The notes under the pieces: model-generated | Seen by the model: only the letters and a program-made list of their open reading frames with translations | The model's database searches: none | Told to the model about the DNA's origin: nothing | Made by a program: the position numbers and the translations under genes | Origin: Persicaria tinctoria | Lineage: Eukaryota > Streptophyta > Magnoliopsida > Caryophyllales > Polygonaceae | Direction: 5' to 3' | Length of the DNA: 64,000 nt | Assembly: GCA_037127255.1 (NCBI GenBank) | Contig: JBANSL010000003.1 | Span: 22,716,314-22,780,313 of the forward strand | Shown here: in pieces, positions 44,590 through 55,509 of the stretch | How the letters are laid out: every line of letters starts with the position of its first letter | Numbering within the stretch: the first letter of the stretch is position 1

Positions 44590-45457
44590 AAGCCCTAGGC
44601 GAGGTTGTGTCGCCTGCCTTGTCAGAGGCGCACACAGGGTGGAAAGGCGCACCCAAAGCGCCAAAGCGTCGCTTAAGCCACAGGCGAATAAAAGCCCTAA
44701 GCTATGGGCTTTTTTGTTTTTTCCTTATTTTGATCAATTTAAGATATAATTCAATTTTTTTTTGTGGAAACAATCTTTCCATATCTTTTTTTGTTGAAAA
44801 AATATTTTTCTAACTTTAATTTAAATATTTTAGCAACTTTTTTATTTTTTGAAGATTTTTCTGGTTTAAAACTGCTCTACCCTCCCCTGTTATTCATTTC
44901 ACACGTTTGTTTTCTATTCTCCCTTTCTACTCTACTTCTCTCCCTCCTTTCTCTTCCCTTCTTCCTTTCAATGGAGTTGCTTTTGTGTTGTTGGGTCATG
45001 CTGGCTCCTTGCAAACTCAGCAAGGCAGTGGCAGTGGCTCGCAAACTCAGCATTTGAGATCTCAACCAGAAGAAGATGAAGGATACAAGTCTGAGGATGA
45101 TGGTGATGAGGACTTTGCTTCTTTTCTAGACATTGAGGAAGAAGAAGATCATGCACTTGACATTGATGATTTTGAGTGACTCACTCCTTAGCCATCCATC
45201 CTTTCCCTTTCAACCCGGATTTCTTTTTATTCTTTGGGTTTTTTTTCACTTGCATACCACCTAACTTGATTTTAGTAAAATAATATGTTTTCAATCTAAT
45301 TTTATTTCAGCCAAGATGGTTTTTATAGCATTTAAATTGAAGTTTAAGGTGTTTTTAGAGTTTTTATGGAAAAGCCATCGCCTTCGCTTCTAAAGCCCGC
45401 TTAAGCTACACGTATGCCTATCGCCTTGTGTCGCCTTTGGCTTTTTTAAACACTGGA
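44590..45457. mobile_element. hAT-like non-autonomous remnant within the CACTA
   Basis: Both borders carry GCTTAAGCCCGCTTAAGC / GCGACACAAGGCGA-type text in opposite orientation. The right border ends GGCTTTTTTAAACACTG, a form common at the ends of plant hAT-like repeats. The interior has a frame ending in an acidic tail (SEDDGDEDFASFLDIEEEED, up to 45179), which may be a transposase C-terminus. Exact ends and target duplication were not found. Confidence 0.4.
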
Positions 45458-46566
45458 TGTAATGGAGTTCCTAATAAGCAATTAGCACAAGTATGAAATG
45501 GAGATCCTCACATCATAGCACTTGCAATCATTGTTCCTAATAAGCAATAGGAATGATATATAGCCTCAATGTGAATGGACAACACATTCACTGTTGTTTG
45601 CCCATGACCATGAAAAAGGTCGATTAAAATGGGTTATTATCATGAACAAATAGACAGACACAACACAAGAGGCTCGGTGGTGGTGGAGTAAAACACAACA
45701 GCGGTGGTGGAGGAGCAAAACAACACCCTCGGTTCATTGTCCCCGCTTCCTACTCACATGGAGGGATTCAGAGACCAAACATAATGATAGCATCAATAAC
45801 CCCCAAAATTGACAAGTCTGATTCCAGTAGGAGAACAACGACAGCATCAACAATACCTCAATAACAAATTGACAAGATATTGAAAATGAGCAAATAATCG
45901 AAATCAAAATCCAAGCTATTCCACTCGATGGTGGAGCAAAACCAATAACCCCCAAAATTGATTCGACTGTAATGGTGACGGAGGTACTACATTGATGAGG
46001 AGAAGTGGAGACGTACCTGCAGCGACGACGTGGAGAGGCGGCAAGAGCGCTTCCGGCAGAGCAGGCGTGCCTGATGAGGAGAACATTGGAGATGAATCGG
46101 CTTCTTGGGAGGGCAAGAATGGGCAACAAATTTCGAAATGTCCACAAAAGCTCCGAAATCTCCCACCCCCAAGCTTCCATTTTGCCCAAAAACAAATCTA
46201 GAAAAGCCCATCCGACAGCTTGAAAAGCTTGTTTATAATTTTCTGCCAAACACCATGTCCAGAGATTATGTTTTTTTTTTGAAAGCTTGAAAACCTTGTA
46301 CCGAATGAAATTGGGGGTTTAGTTAGTTTTTCAAGAATGTGGGTAGGGACTCTTACCTCTATCCTGCCACCACCGTTACCACGAGTGTAGCATCGCCGCC
46401 GACCGTCCTTCTTAATCTCCCCCTTCGTCGTCCTCCTCTTCGCGGTTTAAGGAAACCCTAGCGCGCCGCTGCTTTTCTCTCTCTTAGAATGCGGTGAAGA
46501 AGCAATATATCTGTGTGACGAGGGATTTGAGGGCTATACAGAGTAACTTATCTGTTTTTTTTTTTT

Positions 46567-47508
46567 GGAAAAATGACCCAAAATAATACGAACTATCAAC
46601 GGTGAACCAAAAATAATACGAACTTTCAAAACTACCAATTCATATATAAACTATAACACATTAAACCAAAAATGATATGGGGTCCAAAATTCACAAACTT
46701 TAAATTCATTTGAACTCAATATCTAATTAATATTAAATTGTGGTCAAAATTGTGAATTTTACAATTTTATCATCTTCCCCAATTCATTCTACAGTTGAAG
46801 GCAGCCATGGCAGAGCGGTGATGACGGATGCGGCACAGACCCGCACAACACTAAACACTCAACCACCGACCAACTGCCGACCGGACGAGAGCCACCGGGC
46901 AACTGCCAACCGGTCGAGAGCCACCGGCAACAACAACAAACGGCGGCTGGCAAGGCTGGAGACGACGGAGGTCGGGCAAGCAGGAAGGCGGCGCTGCACC
47001 AGAACGAAGACGGAGGTGCAGAACACCACGAGCGAGGACGAACGGGTTGGTTGAATGGCTGCTTGAATTCCGCCATTGAAGAGGACCTTCCGCCATTGAA
47101 TTTCACCATGTCGGAGCTCGATTCGAAACACCACCGAGTTCGGGGAGGTCAAGATAACCAAATTAAAGGTCGAATCCGTGAAAACGGATAACGGGAACCC
47201 AAAATTAGTCAGAAATCTCGCGAAATGGATAGCGGGTTGGTTGAATGGCTGGTTAAATTTTCTGTCCGTAACCTCCATTGTTGAATCTGGTGAAGATGGT
47301 AGAAGAGATTAGGGTTTTTTTTAGATAAATTTAATTTTCTTCTTTAATTTATAGTTTGAGTCTAAAATAATTTATAGTTTGTGAATTTTGGACCTTGTAT
47401 CGATTTTGGTTTAATATGCTATAGTTTGTATATGGATTGGTAGTTTTCAAAGTTCGTATTATTTTTGGTTCACCGCTGATAGTTCGTATTATTATCGGTC
47501 ATTTTTCC
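46567..47508. mobile_element. MULE-like TIR element (942 bp) inside the CACTA
   Basis: The left end GGAAAAATGACC...AATAATACGAACTATCA and the right end are inverted repeats of about 150 bp. T-runs flank both sides, so a duplication cannot be proved. The centre (46790-47280) is GC-rich, unlike the AT-rich arms. It has several overlapping ORFs without domains, consistent with captured host DNA (Pack-MULE style). Confidence 0.65.
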
Positions 47509-47577
47509 TTTTTTTTATTGAATTGGCGCTTTAGTATTTGGGTCAAAAATTTTGGCCAAAAAAATTACCCCCAATAC

Positions 47578-47825
47578 TACGGCGTTTGTAAAAACGCCAT
47601 GACTTTAACGGCGTTTATTAAACTCCATAAAATTGTATGTCGTAATAGACTAATATTGCAAGTTTTATAACATGGCGTTTGTAAAACGCCATAAATTTTA
47701 CGGCGTTTGCAAAACGCCATATATAATTTGTATTCTCAATATTTATGACGTTTTTATACTAAAACGCCATGAAAAATACCTACAATGACATTTTATGAAT
47801 AAACGTCATCTTTTAAACGTCATTA
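47578..47825. repeat. CACTA right subterminal repeat array
   Basis: Copies of ACGGCGTTT / AAACGCCAT in both orientations, matching the left array but more degenerate near the end (AACGTCAT forms). Confidence 0.85.
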
Positions 47826-48117
47826 ATAACCCCATATGTAGTAGTGACAAGCAGATTGGCTTCGGAGGCAGGGCCCGACTACGGGTGTGCAGAAAAACCC
47901 GACACGGCTGACACGACACGAAAACACGACATGAAAAAACACGAAACCGAAAAAACACGACACGAAAATGACACGAACCGAGAAAACACGACAGTAAACG
48001 GTTCGTGTTCGGATCGGCCATATCACCTTATCGGATACCCGACATGAACCGTTTATTTTTTTTTTAAAATATATATATCTGATATAGAATTAGTATTATA
48101 TATTTCCCTATGAGACA

Positions 48118-48200
48118 AGAAGTTCTAATGGCACAATTGGTCAGGATAACGGAGGTTTTCATGTCACCTGTAGTAGGTCTGGGGATCGAATCCCCTAATT
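48118..48200 (+). repeat. tRNA-like unit (SINE head) within the hAT
   Basis: TGGCACAATTGG resembles the Pol III A box and GGATCGAATCC the B box at a tRNA-like spacing. T-rich DNA follows. No proper cloverleaf acceptor stem forms, so it is a tRNA-derived fragment rather than a tRNA gene. Confidence 0.45.
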
Positions 48201-48269
48201 CAGTTTTTAAAAATATGTTTTTATTTTATTTTTATTTTTCCTTCCTTGAAACCCTAAAAGAACGAATCT

Positions 48270-48377
48270 GCTTTCATTTTCAATATACATCGCCTCCTGT
48301 CCGCCTCTCTCTTCTCTCTCTTCGCTTTCATTTTCAATATACATCGCCTCCTGTCCGCCTCTCTCTTCTCTCTCTTC
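48270..48377. repeat. 54-bp tandem duplication
   Basis: Two units beginning GCTTTCATTTTCAATATACA (48270 and 48324) are identical or nearly so. Confidence 0.9.
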
Positions 48378-50862
48378 GGCTCTTCAGTCTTCCCCTCAAA
48401 GGCTCAAAATCAAATCATCTCCAGATTCAGATCTCCATCTCCGGCTTCTCCAATGGAGGTTATTCTCCATCTTCGGCTCCTCATATGACTGCGATGGTGA
48501 TGAGATGGTCTCCATCTCCCGTGGTTCGACGAGGCAGTGAGCAAGGAATGACTTCTCGTCTTTAAATCTCGTAGGCGGCGAGCGGTGCGGCGCGGCGACG
48601 GTATCACAAGGCGGTGAGAGGCGACTGTCTTCCTTTCTTTAAATCTTCTTCCGCTTCTTTCTATTTTCTTTCGGAGAAACAGTTGTACCCCATCTCTTCT
48701 TTAAATTTCCATTATCTTCTCTTCATTCTGCTCTCTCCAGTGAGTTTGATGTTTGCTAATTGCTACAACACAGCAAAGGCTTGTAATTTGTGATTTTATA
48801 TACATATATTAGTGCAATAATTAAGGAACAAAACCCAAATCTCCAATTGCATTTGTGATCTGTTTGGCCAAATGGTTCGTGTCGGGTAATCCGGTATCCG
48901 ACACGGAACCGTTTTGTATTTTCGTGTCGGATACCCGACATTAAGCGTGTCGTGTTCGGATCGGGGTTTTCATCGCTAACGGTTTCGGGTATCCGACACA
49001 GTTAACCGTGTCGTGTCGGATACCCGGATCTGCACACCCCTAGGCCCGACGGGAGGCAGAGGTGTGTGTGCCTGTGTGGATGGGTGGCGAAGGCCAGGGT
49101 TGATGGCGAAGGTTGCTGGCTGGGCAAAATTGCTGATGGGCAGAAAAGCCAAAGGCGGCGACAAGGAGCTCTCAAAGAAAGCGTATTAGGGTTTTTTTAA
49201 TGATTTCATAATTGTTACTAAGAAGTATGAAATTATTAAAAAAAATTGATTAAAAAAATAATATTTTACAGAGTTTTTACCTCCTTAAAAAACATACACT
49301 AAAGTCCAAACGACTTTTATTTTGAAACGGATAGATAAATATGTAATATTTGGTAGGTGCTATTTATATATAAATTATTTTATTTATATATATAGATAAA
49401 TATTTAATATTGTATTAATATATAAATTATTTTATTAATATTGTATTAATATATTCTCTGTGTGATGGAACCTACACTACTTACATTAGTATATAGATAG
49501 ATTATCAACGTAATTAAACATGATCCTCCCAAATATTGTAGATGCAATATTAATTCAGTAAATGGTAGTGGATATACTAGTTTTACCGGCCCATTGCAAA
49601 AATAACCTCCCCCCGGCCCAAAGAGCAAAAATGTCAATTTGATCCAACAAATTGCAAAAATAACCGGTAACCCAAACCTGTTGCAGCGGGTAAGAATTAC
49701 GGTTGGAAAAAGTGAAGAAAGCAAACCTCACATCAACGTCCCCCCGTCACAATCATACCTTCAAGAAACCGTAGAAATTCGAAGTGGAAACCGCCATTGG
49801 AGGGAAAAGAGAGAGAGAGAGAGAGGTGGAACTGGTTGCTGTGAGGCCGGAACTGAGGACGACGACTGGAGAGAGAGAGAGTTGAGGCGCTTACTGTGAC
49901 GGCGGAATCCAGAGGGAGGGACGACCCGAGATTGGAGAAAGACAAGCCCTGGTGCCGATTTCGCCATTGAACAGAGGTAAACCCCTGTAATAGATCTCGA
50001 AGCTTTCTCCTTTAATGGTAGTTCGAGGGATTCAAAGCATGTAAAATCAATTTAGGCCCGGTTGGAAGAATTGGGGGATTGTGGTTCGAAAAATGGGAAT
50101 GGGACACCCTAACTGGAAATGTGGTCGGGGTTTTGGGGATAGGGGTGTTTACCATGAAATTGAAGGTCGAAAATTGGTAGAAGAGGTTACACAACCCCAA
50201 TCAAACAATGAAATTGGGGATGGGAAAACTCGTCAATGGCGAGCGGGGTCCTGCTTGTGGATAGGGAAAACGATTGAATGGCTAGGTATAGGAAAATCTG
50301 GGAAGGGTTTATTTTGTGCTATGTTGGTGGTTATTTTGTCTGAAACTGTGGGTATTGGGTAGTTAGTCATAGAGGTGGGAAAGGCGAACTTCAGAAAAAT
50401 TTGGGAACAATGGCATGAATTTGCAGGATATCCAATGCCATCATGTTAATAGCTTTTGAGTTGAATAGCCAAGTAATTCCAATTTCATGCTCAGGACATT
50501 TGAATGAAGCTTTTTGCCTGGAATTTATGTTTGTTGTGTAGTTAGATTTTATAATTATGTTTCTGTCATAATTTTGGGTGGTGAGTCTATGGGTTTGTTG
50601 TTCCTATCAAGTCATGAGTGTGTACCTAATTGGGTATTGTTTTGTTTTGCTTGATTTTGTATCTACTTAATTTGCACAAAAACCAGGAGTTGAGTGGTTG
50701 AGACCTAGTTCATACCGTATTTACTTGGCAATTGTGTGGTGTTGTAAAATGCAAAATGTTAAAACGTCTGGCAGGAAAATTAGTTTGACCGGTTATGCAT
50801 TTGTAAGTACTGGCTAGGATTATTGCTGAAATGGGTGTTATATGAATGACAGATTAAGGACA

Positions 50863-52420
50863 ATGGCAAAAGGCAAAGGAAAAAAGGTGTCGACCCCTTT
50901 GAGCAAGAAGGTATAAGCTGTAATATCTTATGAGCCAGTAGATTAGAGGCGTTACTTTGTATGTGTATGTGATGTGAACATAGCTACTTTCTTTTTATAT
51001 TTGTGCAGGCGACTCTTGCCCTTCCTCCGTCGAAGTATTTTAGAGGGAGGTCCAACCAGTTCTCCAAGATGGGTGTACTGACGGGCATGGATGATGGGCT
51101 TTCTGCAGCTGATTGGCAGATGCTGAAGGATAGCAGGCTCGGCGGCATTGTAAAGATAGGAGCCAATGTGCCCTACTGCTCAGCCCTTATCCATTACTTT
51201 CTGGAGAGGCAACTCAAGACCCTCAAGAAATGTGAGACATGGTATGAGATCCAGGGGCGACTCCTTCGGTTCTCCATCAAGGAATTTTGCCTAGTCACAG
51301 GCCTCAAGTGTGGTGCAAGGAATCGGGCATTTGAGGCGGAAGATCACAAAGCCGCAGTCCGGAGCTTCTTTGGAAGGGATAGGGTCAAGGTGTCCGACCT
51401 TCCTGTCATGTGGGAGGTCGCAAAGGCGAAAGAGAGAAGTAAGCGGAAGAGGTTGAAGCTTGCACTCCTCATCATTGTAGAGTGCATCATGCTGCCAGGG
51501 GACGTGGGCAGGGGAGTGAAAGTGTGGGTGGTGGCCCTCGTTCAAGACCTCGACCGATTCTTTGACTACTCGTGGAGTAAGGTATGTTATGAAGCCACAC
51601 ACGAGAGTCTTGATGGGGCACTGGTCAGGAAGGTGGAGCAGGGAGTGAAAGGTGGGAATGAGAGGTCTGGGTACTCGCTCAATGGATTCCCATTAGCGTT
51701 CCAGGTACGAGTTCAAACTTAATGCTATTCAATACTTGGCTAGATTTTTTGTCTGTGTGGCTGGGGTTATTATGAGTATGGCAAAGGTGTTTGCTAAACT
51801 GGCTAGATACTTTGTACGTGTAGATTTGGATCTTTGAAGCGGTGCCGGGTGTGGACAACCACTTTGCCAACAGGAGTCGGGGGGTTATCTTTCCCCGATG
51901 CGTCTGGTGGACCATAACAGAGGCCCACCTCCCCTATGAGAGGGTGAAGACGATGCTGGACATAGAGAATGAGGATGGGATCAAGTGTGATGATGCTCGG
52001 ACGACCCTTATTCCTGAAGCGGCTGAGTGGGAGAGTTATCTGGGTGCTGGGTACCCCCACGAGGAACCCGATGCCTTTTTTGACAAGGTGGCGAAGTCGT
52101 ATGAGGATTCATTCCCACCTGTCGGCATTCAGGCACAAGAAGCACCACCTTCCCCCAGCCATGGAGCCCCTGAGGATGCAACGATTATCACGATGCTCCG
52201 AGAGGTACTTACGCGGTTGTCGAGCCTCGAGAGAGCAGTGGAAGAAATCAAGAGCCACGTCAAGGATGCAAAAAATGCCGGCCCAGAGTCAGATACAAAG
52301 CAAGAGGTTAGTCATGCCATGAGGCCGTTTTCCTCGAAACCCACCGTTCGGCCTCGTACATCTCATCATCGGATGATATACAACCCACTGATGAAGTTTC
52401 CTCTATCGACTCCAATTTGA
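50863..52420 (+). CDS. DUF1985 protein of a Kaonashi MULE, truncated and chimeric
   Basis: The exons are 50863-50910, 51009-51704 and 51824-52420, with GT-AG introns and consistent phase, predicting 446 aa. After MAKGKGKK a DUF1985 domain covers about residues 45-270. It includes the LKKCETWYEIQGRLLRFSIK and FCLVTGLKCG motifs, and AFQ joined to IWIFEAVPG across intron 2. A coiled-coil-like stretch (VLTRLSSLERAVEEIKSHVK) follows. In intact relatives this protein continues into a Ulp1-type SUMO protease; here the last 38 or so codons run antisense to the MuDR fragment, so that tail is artificial. It has no known cellular role and is probably a transposon accessory gene. Confidence 0.75.
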
Positions 52421-53171
52421 GTACTCCGATGTTTCCATACTCCTCCTCCGACGAGCTCGCCAAGTTGACGGAAACAACCCTCCCTTTATGCCCTCCCAAA
52501 TTTATATTATCCTCCTCATCACTACTCAGACATACGATTTGTTTCCCCCGGTCCACGTCCAGCAGTTTACCTCTCCTGTCCTCCGACGCGGATGTTGGTT
52601 CTGCCCTAGCTGTCTGGATGACCTTGCCATCAGTTTGGTTTTCCTTGCCAGTTGAAGTATTTTCCTTGCCATCAAATGTGCTATCCGAGCCGTTATCCGA
52701 ATTCAGAAGAAGATGCGAGTTGGACCCATCGACTGTCATATCAACCAAACCACCCTCTTCCACCACGAGTGTCCTGTTGTGTCCGCCTGGTGATTTGTTG
52801 CGTTGTTCCATGTTCCCACACATGGCCAGACTTCCATGATGGTTGTGACCTTCATTCACCGATGCGTACAAAGGAAGGGGCCATGTGCCATCGCCACCCC
52901 TTGAGTTGCAGTACTTGAAAGCATCCCAATCACTTTCATCATCCACTTGAATCGGATAACATCCCTCCATATTCGAATCGAGTAGATATTTCAACTCCAA
53001 CTCAGAGCACCTTCGGTCAACCACGAGCTTCTCCATTATCTTACTCTTGACGGACCCAAACGACATGGTCTCCTCTATGAGCATTATTTTGTGGGCGTTT
53101 TGACCTTGATACACCCATCCTCCTTCGAGATGCTCCCATCGACCATTACAAACGAGAGTAAGTAATACCAC
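52308..53171 (-). pseudogene. MuDR-type MULE transposase N-terminal fragment
   Basis: The minus strand reads LLTLVCNGRWE, GGWVYQGQNAHKIMLIEETM and ELELKYLLDSNMEGCYPIQV. This is the N-terminal module of plant MuDR-family transposases. Acidic Ser/Asp/Glu-rich linkers (CLSSDEED, SSSEEEYG, CISSDDEMYEAERWVS) follow. The frame begins with GTG; an acceptor-like CGCAG just upstream suggests the true start lies in an earlier exon. The catalytic DDE and zinc-knuckle parts are missing at the junction with the DUF1985 gene. Confidence 0.75.
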
Positions 53172-53987
53172 CCCTTTCTCCCCTGCGAAATCATGAGGTT
53201 AAGATGGTCCTCTCAGTATATGTTAGAGGTAAGGGAAGAATGGGGAAAATTTACTACATGTGAATACAAAACATAAACCGTACTTACCCATTTTCGTTGA
53301 GGTCTGGATTTTGCAGATGTCACGTGTATCCCTGTCTATGGCTACATATATTCTGTTGATGAGTAGGAATTCCTTTTGCCTGGCTAGTAACAGAATTTCT
53401 GGGTTTTATCCTTCCAACTAGACGTTAATGGCAGCAATAGAGAAGAAGCAGATGTTTTGCACTTTTTGTGTCCACCTGTCGACCTCCCACATCTCCTTTT
53501 ATACTCCCTCTGAAATTCCCCATGTGTTTTCCCTCCATATGGTTTTGGCGGGAATTGTTTTTGTGAAAATGTGACAACCTCTCTCCTAGCATTTAATGCT
53601 TGTCACCACACCCTCTCTCCTCCCTCTCTCACAAACGTCACTGTACCTTTGCAACCATTCCTTTTGTTTAATTTTTTTTTTACCCAAAATGAATACCTCC
53701 CTCCCTCTCCACATTCGACACATGTCCATTTTTTTCCCTCCTTTTCCAATGGTAACCGGCAACCCATTGTAACCTTTCTCCAACAAATTTGCAAGAATGA
53801 CATAATGTCATTCCATTACAAATTTTTTAAGCGGGGGTCATTTTTGCAAATTTGCCAAGATTTTGGTATATCCATGCAAATTAGCCATATTAATTTCTAT
53901 AATGCCTCGTATTTTAAATTGAATGAGAAGATAACTTTCTTTTTTATGTTTCTCTTGGTTTTCTTGCTTACCAAACAAAAACGAAGA

Positions 53988-54861
53988 TCAATATGAATCG
54001 ATCGGGCAAAAAGTGATTACATAGTCCGTCCGGGTACACGTCCGGATGCTGGACGCATCATCGTAAGCATATGTGTACGCCTTTGGACACGCCTTCTTGA
54101 ACAACTCCGAGTACCGCGTCGTCCGGCACGTCTGCGGTGTGCCGTAGTCGCCGATGCAACAATACTCTGCCGTGTGGAACGCCGTGCACGCGCTCTTGCA
54201 TGCCACCACGGCGCCCGACGTCGACCCTCCCGCCGCGGGCTCGGTCACCCTCAGCTCCGACGGGCAGAACGCGTTCAAGTCCGCCGAGCAACCGACGTAA
54301 AGGCACTCCGGCGACGTCGGCGTCGGCGTCACCCCGACGCCGACGTTGTACCCGTCGACGACACTAACGTCGTAGAAGTTCATCCTGGTGCCGCCGGTGA
54401 CTGAGAACTCCGCCAGGGTGGCGGGAGGCTCGCCGCCCCTCCCGGCGCAGCGGAGCCCGCCGCAGTCTCCGGTGGCGCATCGGCCGTTGCCGGCGTCGTC
54501 GAAGGTGCAGCGCGTGCGCGCCCAGAAGCGGCCGGACCAGCCGGGAGGGGCGGCGAGCTGGCGGGAGGCGCCGGGAGCTAGGATGAAGCCGCCGTCGGCG
54601 AGTGTCTCGCTGTTGCAGGAGAGAGTTCCCGGCCAGACTGTGTAGGGGCAGTGGTTGACGAGCGTGAAGAGGGTAGAGGATGCCATTCTAATTGCAACGG
54701 CACCTGCAATCAATCAAATTGTTTTCATGTCAACAAATTCAAATAAATGTATTCTGAATTCATAATCAATCGAATATTAATTGGAAATTTATGTTGGTCA
54801 TGGTGGATTGGATACATGAGAGTACGAGGAGCAGAGGGAGGAGAGATAATTTGATCGCCAT
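53988..54861 (-). CDS. Thaumatin-like protein (PR-5 family), secreted
   Basis: Exon 1 (54816-54861) encodes most of a signal peptide (MAIKLSLLPLLLVLS). A GT-AG intron (54704-54815) follows, and exon 2 (53988-54703) encodes the rest, 253 aa in total. The thaumatin signature is present as GRCATGDCGGLRC. All 16 conserved cysteines (eight disulfides) can be placed, with one extra Cys in TLSCNSE. Acidic-cleft residues are seen in LAEF, FYDVSVVDG and YDDAS. There is no C-terminal vacuolar or GPI extension, so an apoplastic protein is expected. Family roles include antifungal defence and stress response. Exon 2 is very GC-rich compared with its surroundings. It lies just outside the Kaonashi MULE. 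The gene looks intact. Confidence 0.92.
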
Positions 54862-55085
54862 TGAAGAGGAGGAAGAAACAATTAATTCAAATGAATGGAG
54901 TGCCAAAAATTTCTGTTGCATATATCAATAGTCGAAAATTTAATTAGGTAAAATTAATTGGTCGAGTTTTTTAGTGTTTGGGAATGGCATGAAAGAATGA
55001 AGGATCGAGATTGAATTTATGTAATTAAGAGTGGTTAGTTTCAACTAACTCCAAGATTGGTACATTTAATCAAATGTAATTGTCC

Positions 55086-55097
55086 TTATATATAAAA
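55086..55097 (-). promoter_or_regulatory. Possible TATA box of the thaumatin-like gene
   Basis: The minus strand reads TTTTATATATAA about 225 bp upstream of the start codon. No transcription start can be seen, so this would imply a long leader. Tentative. Confidence 0.3.
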
Positions 55098-55275
55098 TGA
55101 ATAAGTTAATTAAAATGCATATGTCGTGGTATTGATGAGAAATTGATTTAGCGTTGCTATCTTGATGTGCATTCACTTAAAAAGATGCATCTAATGTCAA
55201 TGTGCATGCGTGTGTTTTTCCCTCTCAACATCATATATAAGTTGCAAGAATTGTTTGAGAGAGAAATATATATGC

Positions 55276-55345
55276 CCTTCAGTGACGGATGTATCTGTGG
55301 GGGCTTGGGGTGGTTGAAGCCCCCTTCCCCCGGAAAAAAATCGGT
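55276..55345. repeat. Terminal fragment of a CAGTGGCGGAT-type repeat
   Basis: CAGTGACGGATGTATCTGTG followed by GGGGCTTGGGG...AAGCCCCC resembles the reverse complement of 63398-63439 (CAGTGGCGGATCTAGAATTT then GGGGGCT). Both are probably ends of one transposon family. Confidence 0.45.
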
Positions 55346-55509
55346 ATATTATTTTGTATATATCCACTGTTTTTATGTAATCAATATAAATGAAGTGTGA
55401 TGTAAAAAACAACGTTTCGGCTATATACACCGCAAATCCCCACGTCCTTAGGGACGTGCTTGCACGTCCCTAAGGACGTGCAAGCCCGGCTTCTAAAGGC
55501 GAAGAGGAC

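Larger units (their letters stand above)
41541..47846. mobile_element. CACTA (EnSpm-type) element, 6.3 kb
   Basis: It begins CACTAGTACAGATATACC and ends TATGTAGTAGTG, the inverse of CACTACTACATA, with a 3-bp target duplication ACA on both sides (41538-41540 and 47847-47849). Dense subterminal repeats of the palindromic ATGGCGTTT...AAACGCCAT word occur at both ends, as in other CACTA families. No TNPD/TNPA-type transposase is recognisable inside. The interior holds a hAT-like remnant and another TIR element, so this is a non-autonomous or gutted copy. Confidence 0.9.
47880..49042. mobile_element. hAT element, 1.16 kb, with 8-bp duplication
   Basis: The TIRs TACGGGTGTGCAG (left) and TAGGGGTGTGCAG (reverse complement of right) are of the hAT type. 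The perfect 8-bp duplication GGCCCGAC flanks the element (47872-47879 and 49043-49050). Subterminal text repeats CGTGTCGGATACCCGACA-like words. No transposase. It contains a tRNA-like unit and a 54-bp tandem duplication. Confidence 0.9.
40595..49335. mobile_element. Tc1/mariner-type element ends enclosing an 8.7-kb nest
   Basis: The left end CTCCTTCCGTTTCAAAATAA and the reverse complement of the right end TCTATCCGTTTCAAAATAA are TIRs of the mariner/Stowaway type flanked by TA. Further in, both sides share the same subterminal text (GAGGTAAAAACTCTRTAA, near 40649-40665 on the left and 49268-49285 in reverse on the right). This makes it likely that they are the two ends of one element. Between them lie a LINE-like tail, a complete CACTA element and a complete hAT element, so the original mariner was much shorter. 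No mariner transposase was recognised in the remaining inner sequence. Confidence 0.6.
49590..53850. mobile_element. Kaonashi-type MULE, internally deleted
   Basis: Degenerate terminal repeats (TTGCAAAAATAACCTCCCCC near 49593; TTGCAAAAATGACCCCCGC in reverse near 53825-53845) bound about 4.2 kb. Inside, a plus-strand DUF1985 gene faces a minus-strand MuDR-type N-terminus. Kaonashi (KI) MULEs normally carry a full transposase and a Ulp1 protease gene preceded by DUF1985. Here both genes stop where they meet near 52305, consistent with one large deletion removing the DDE transposase core and the Ulp1 domain. Confidence 0.7.

Noticed and set aside
54058..54645. Four ORFs of 76-85 codons overlapping the thaumatin-like gene
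   Set aside because: Shadow frames of GC-rich exon 2; none shows a domain.
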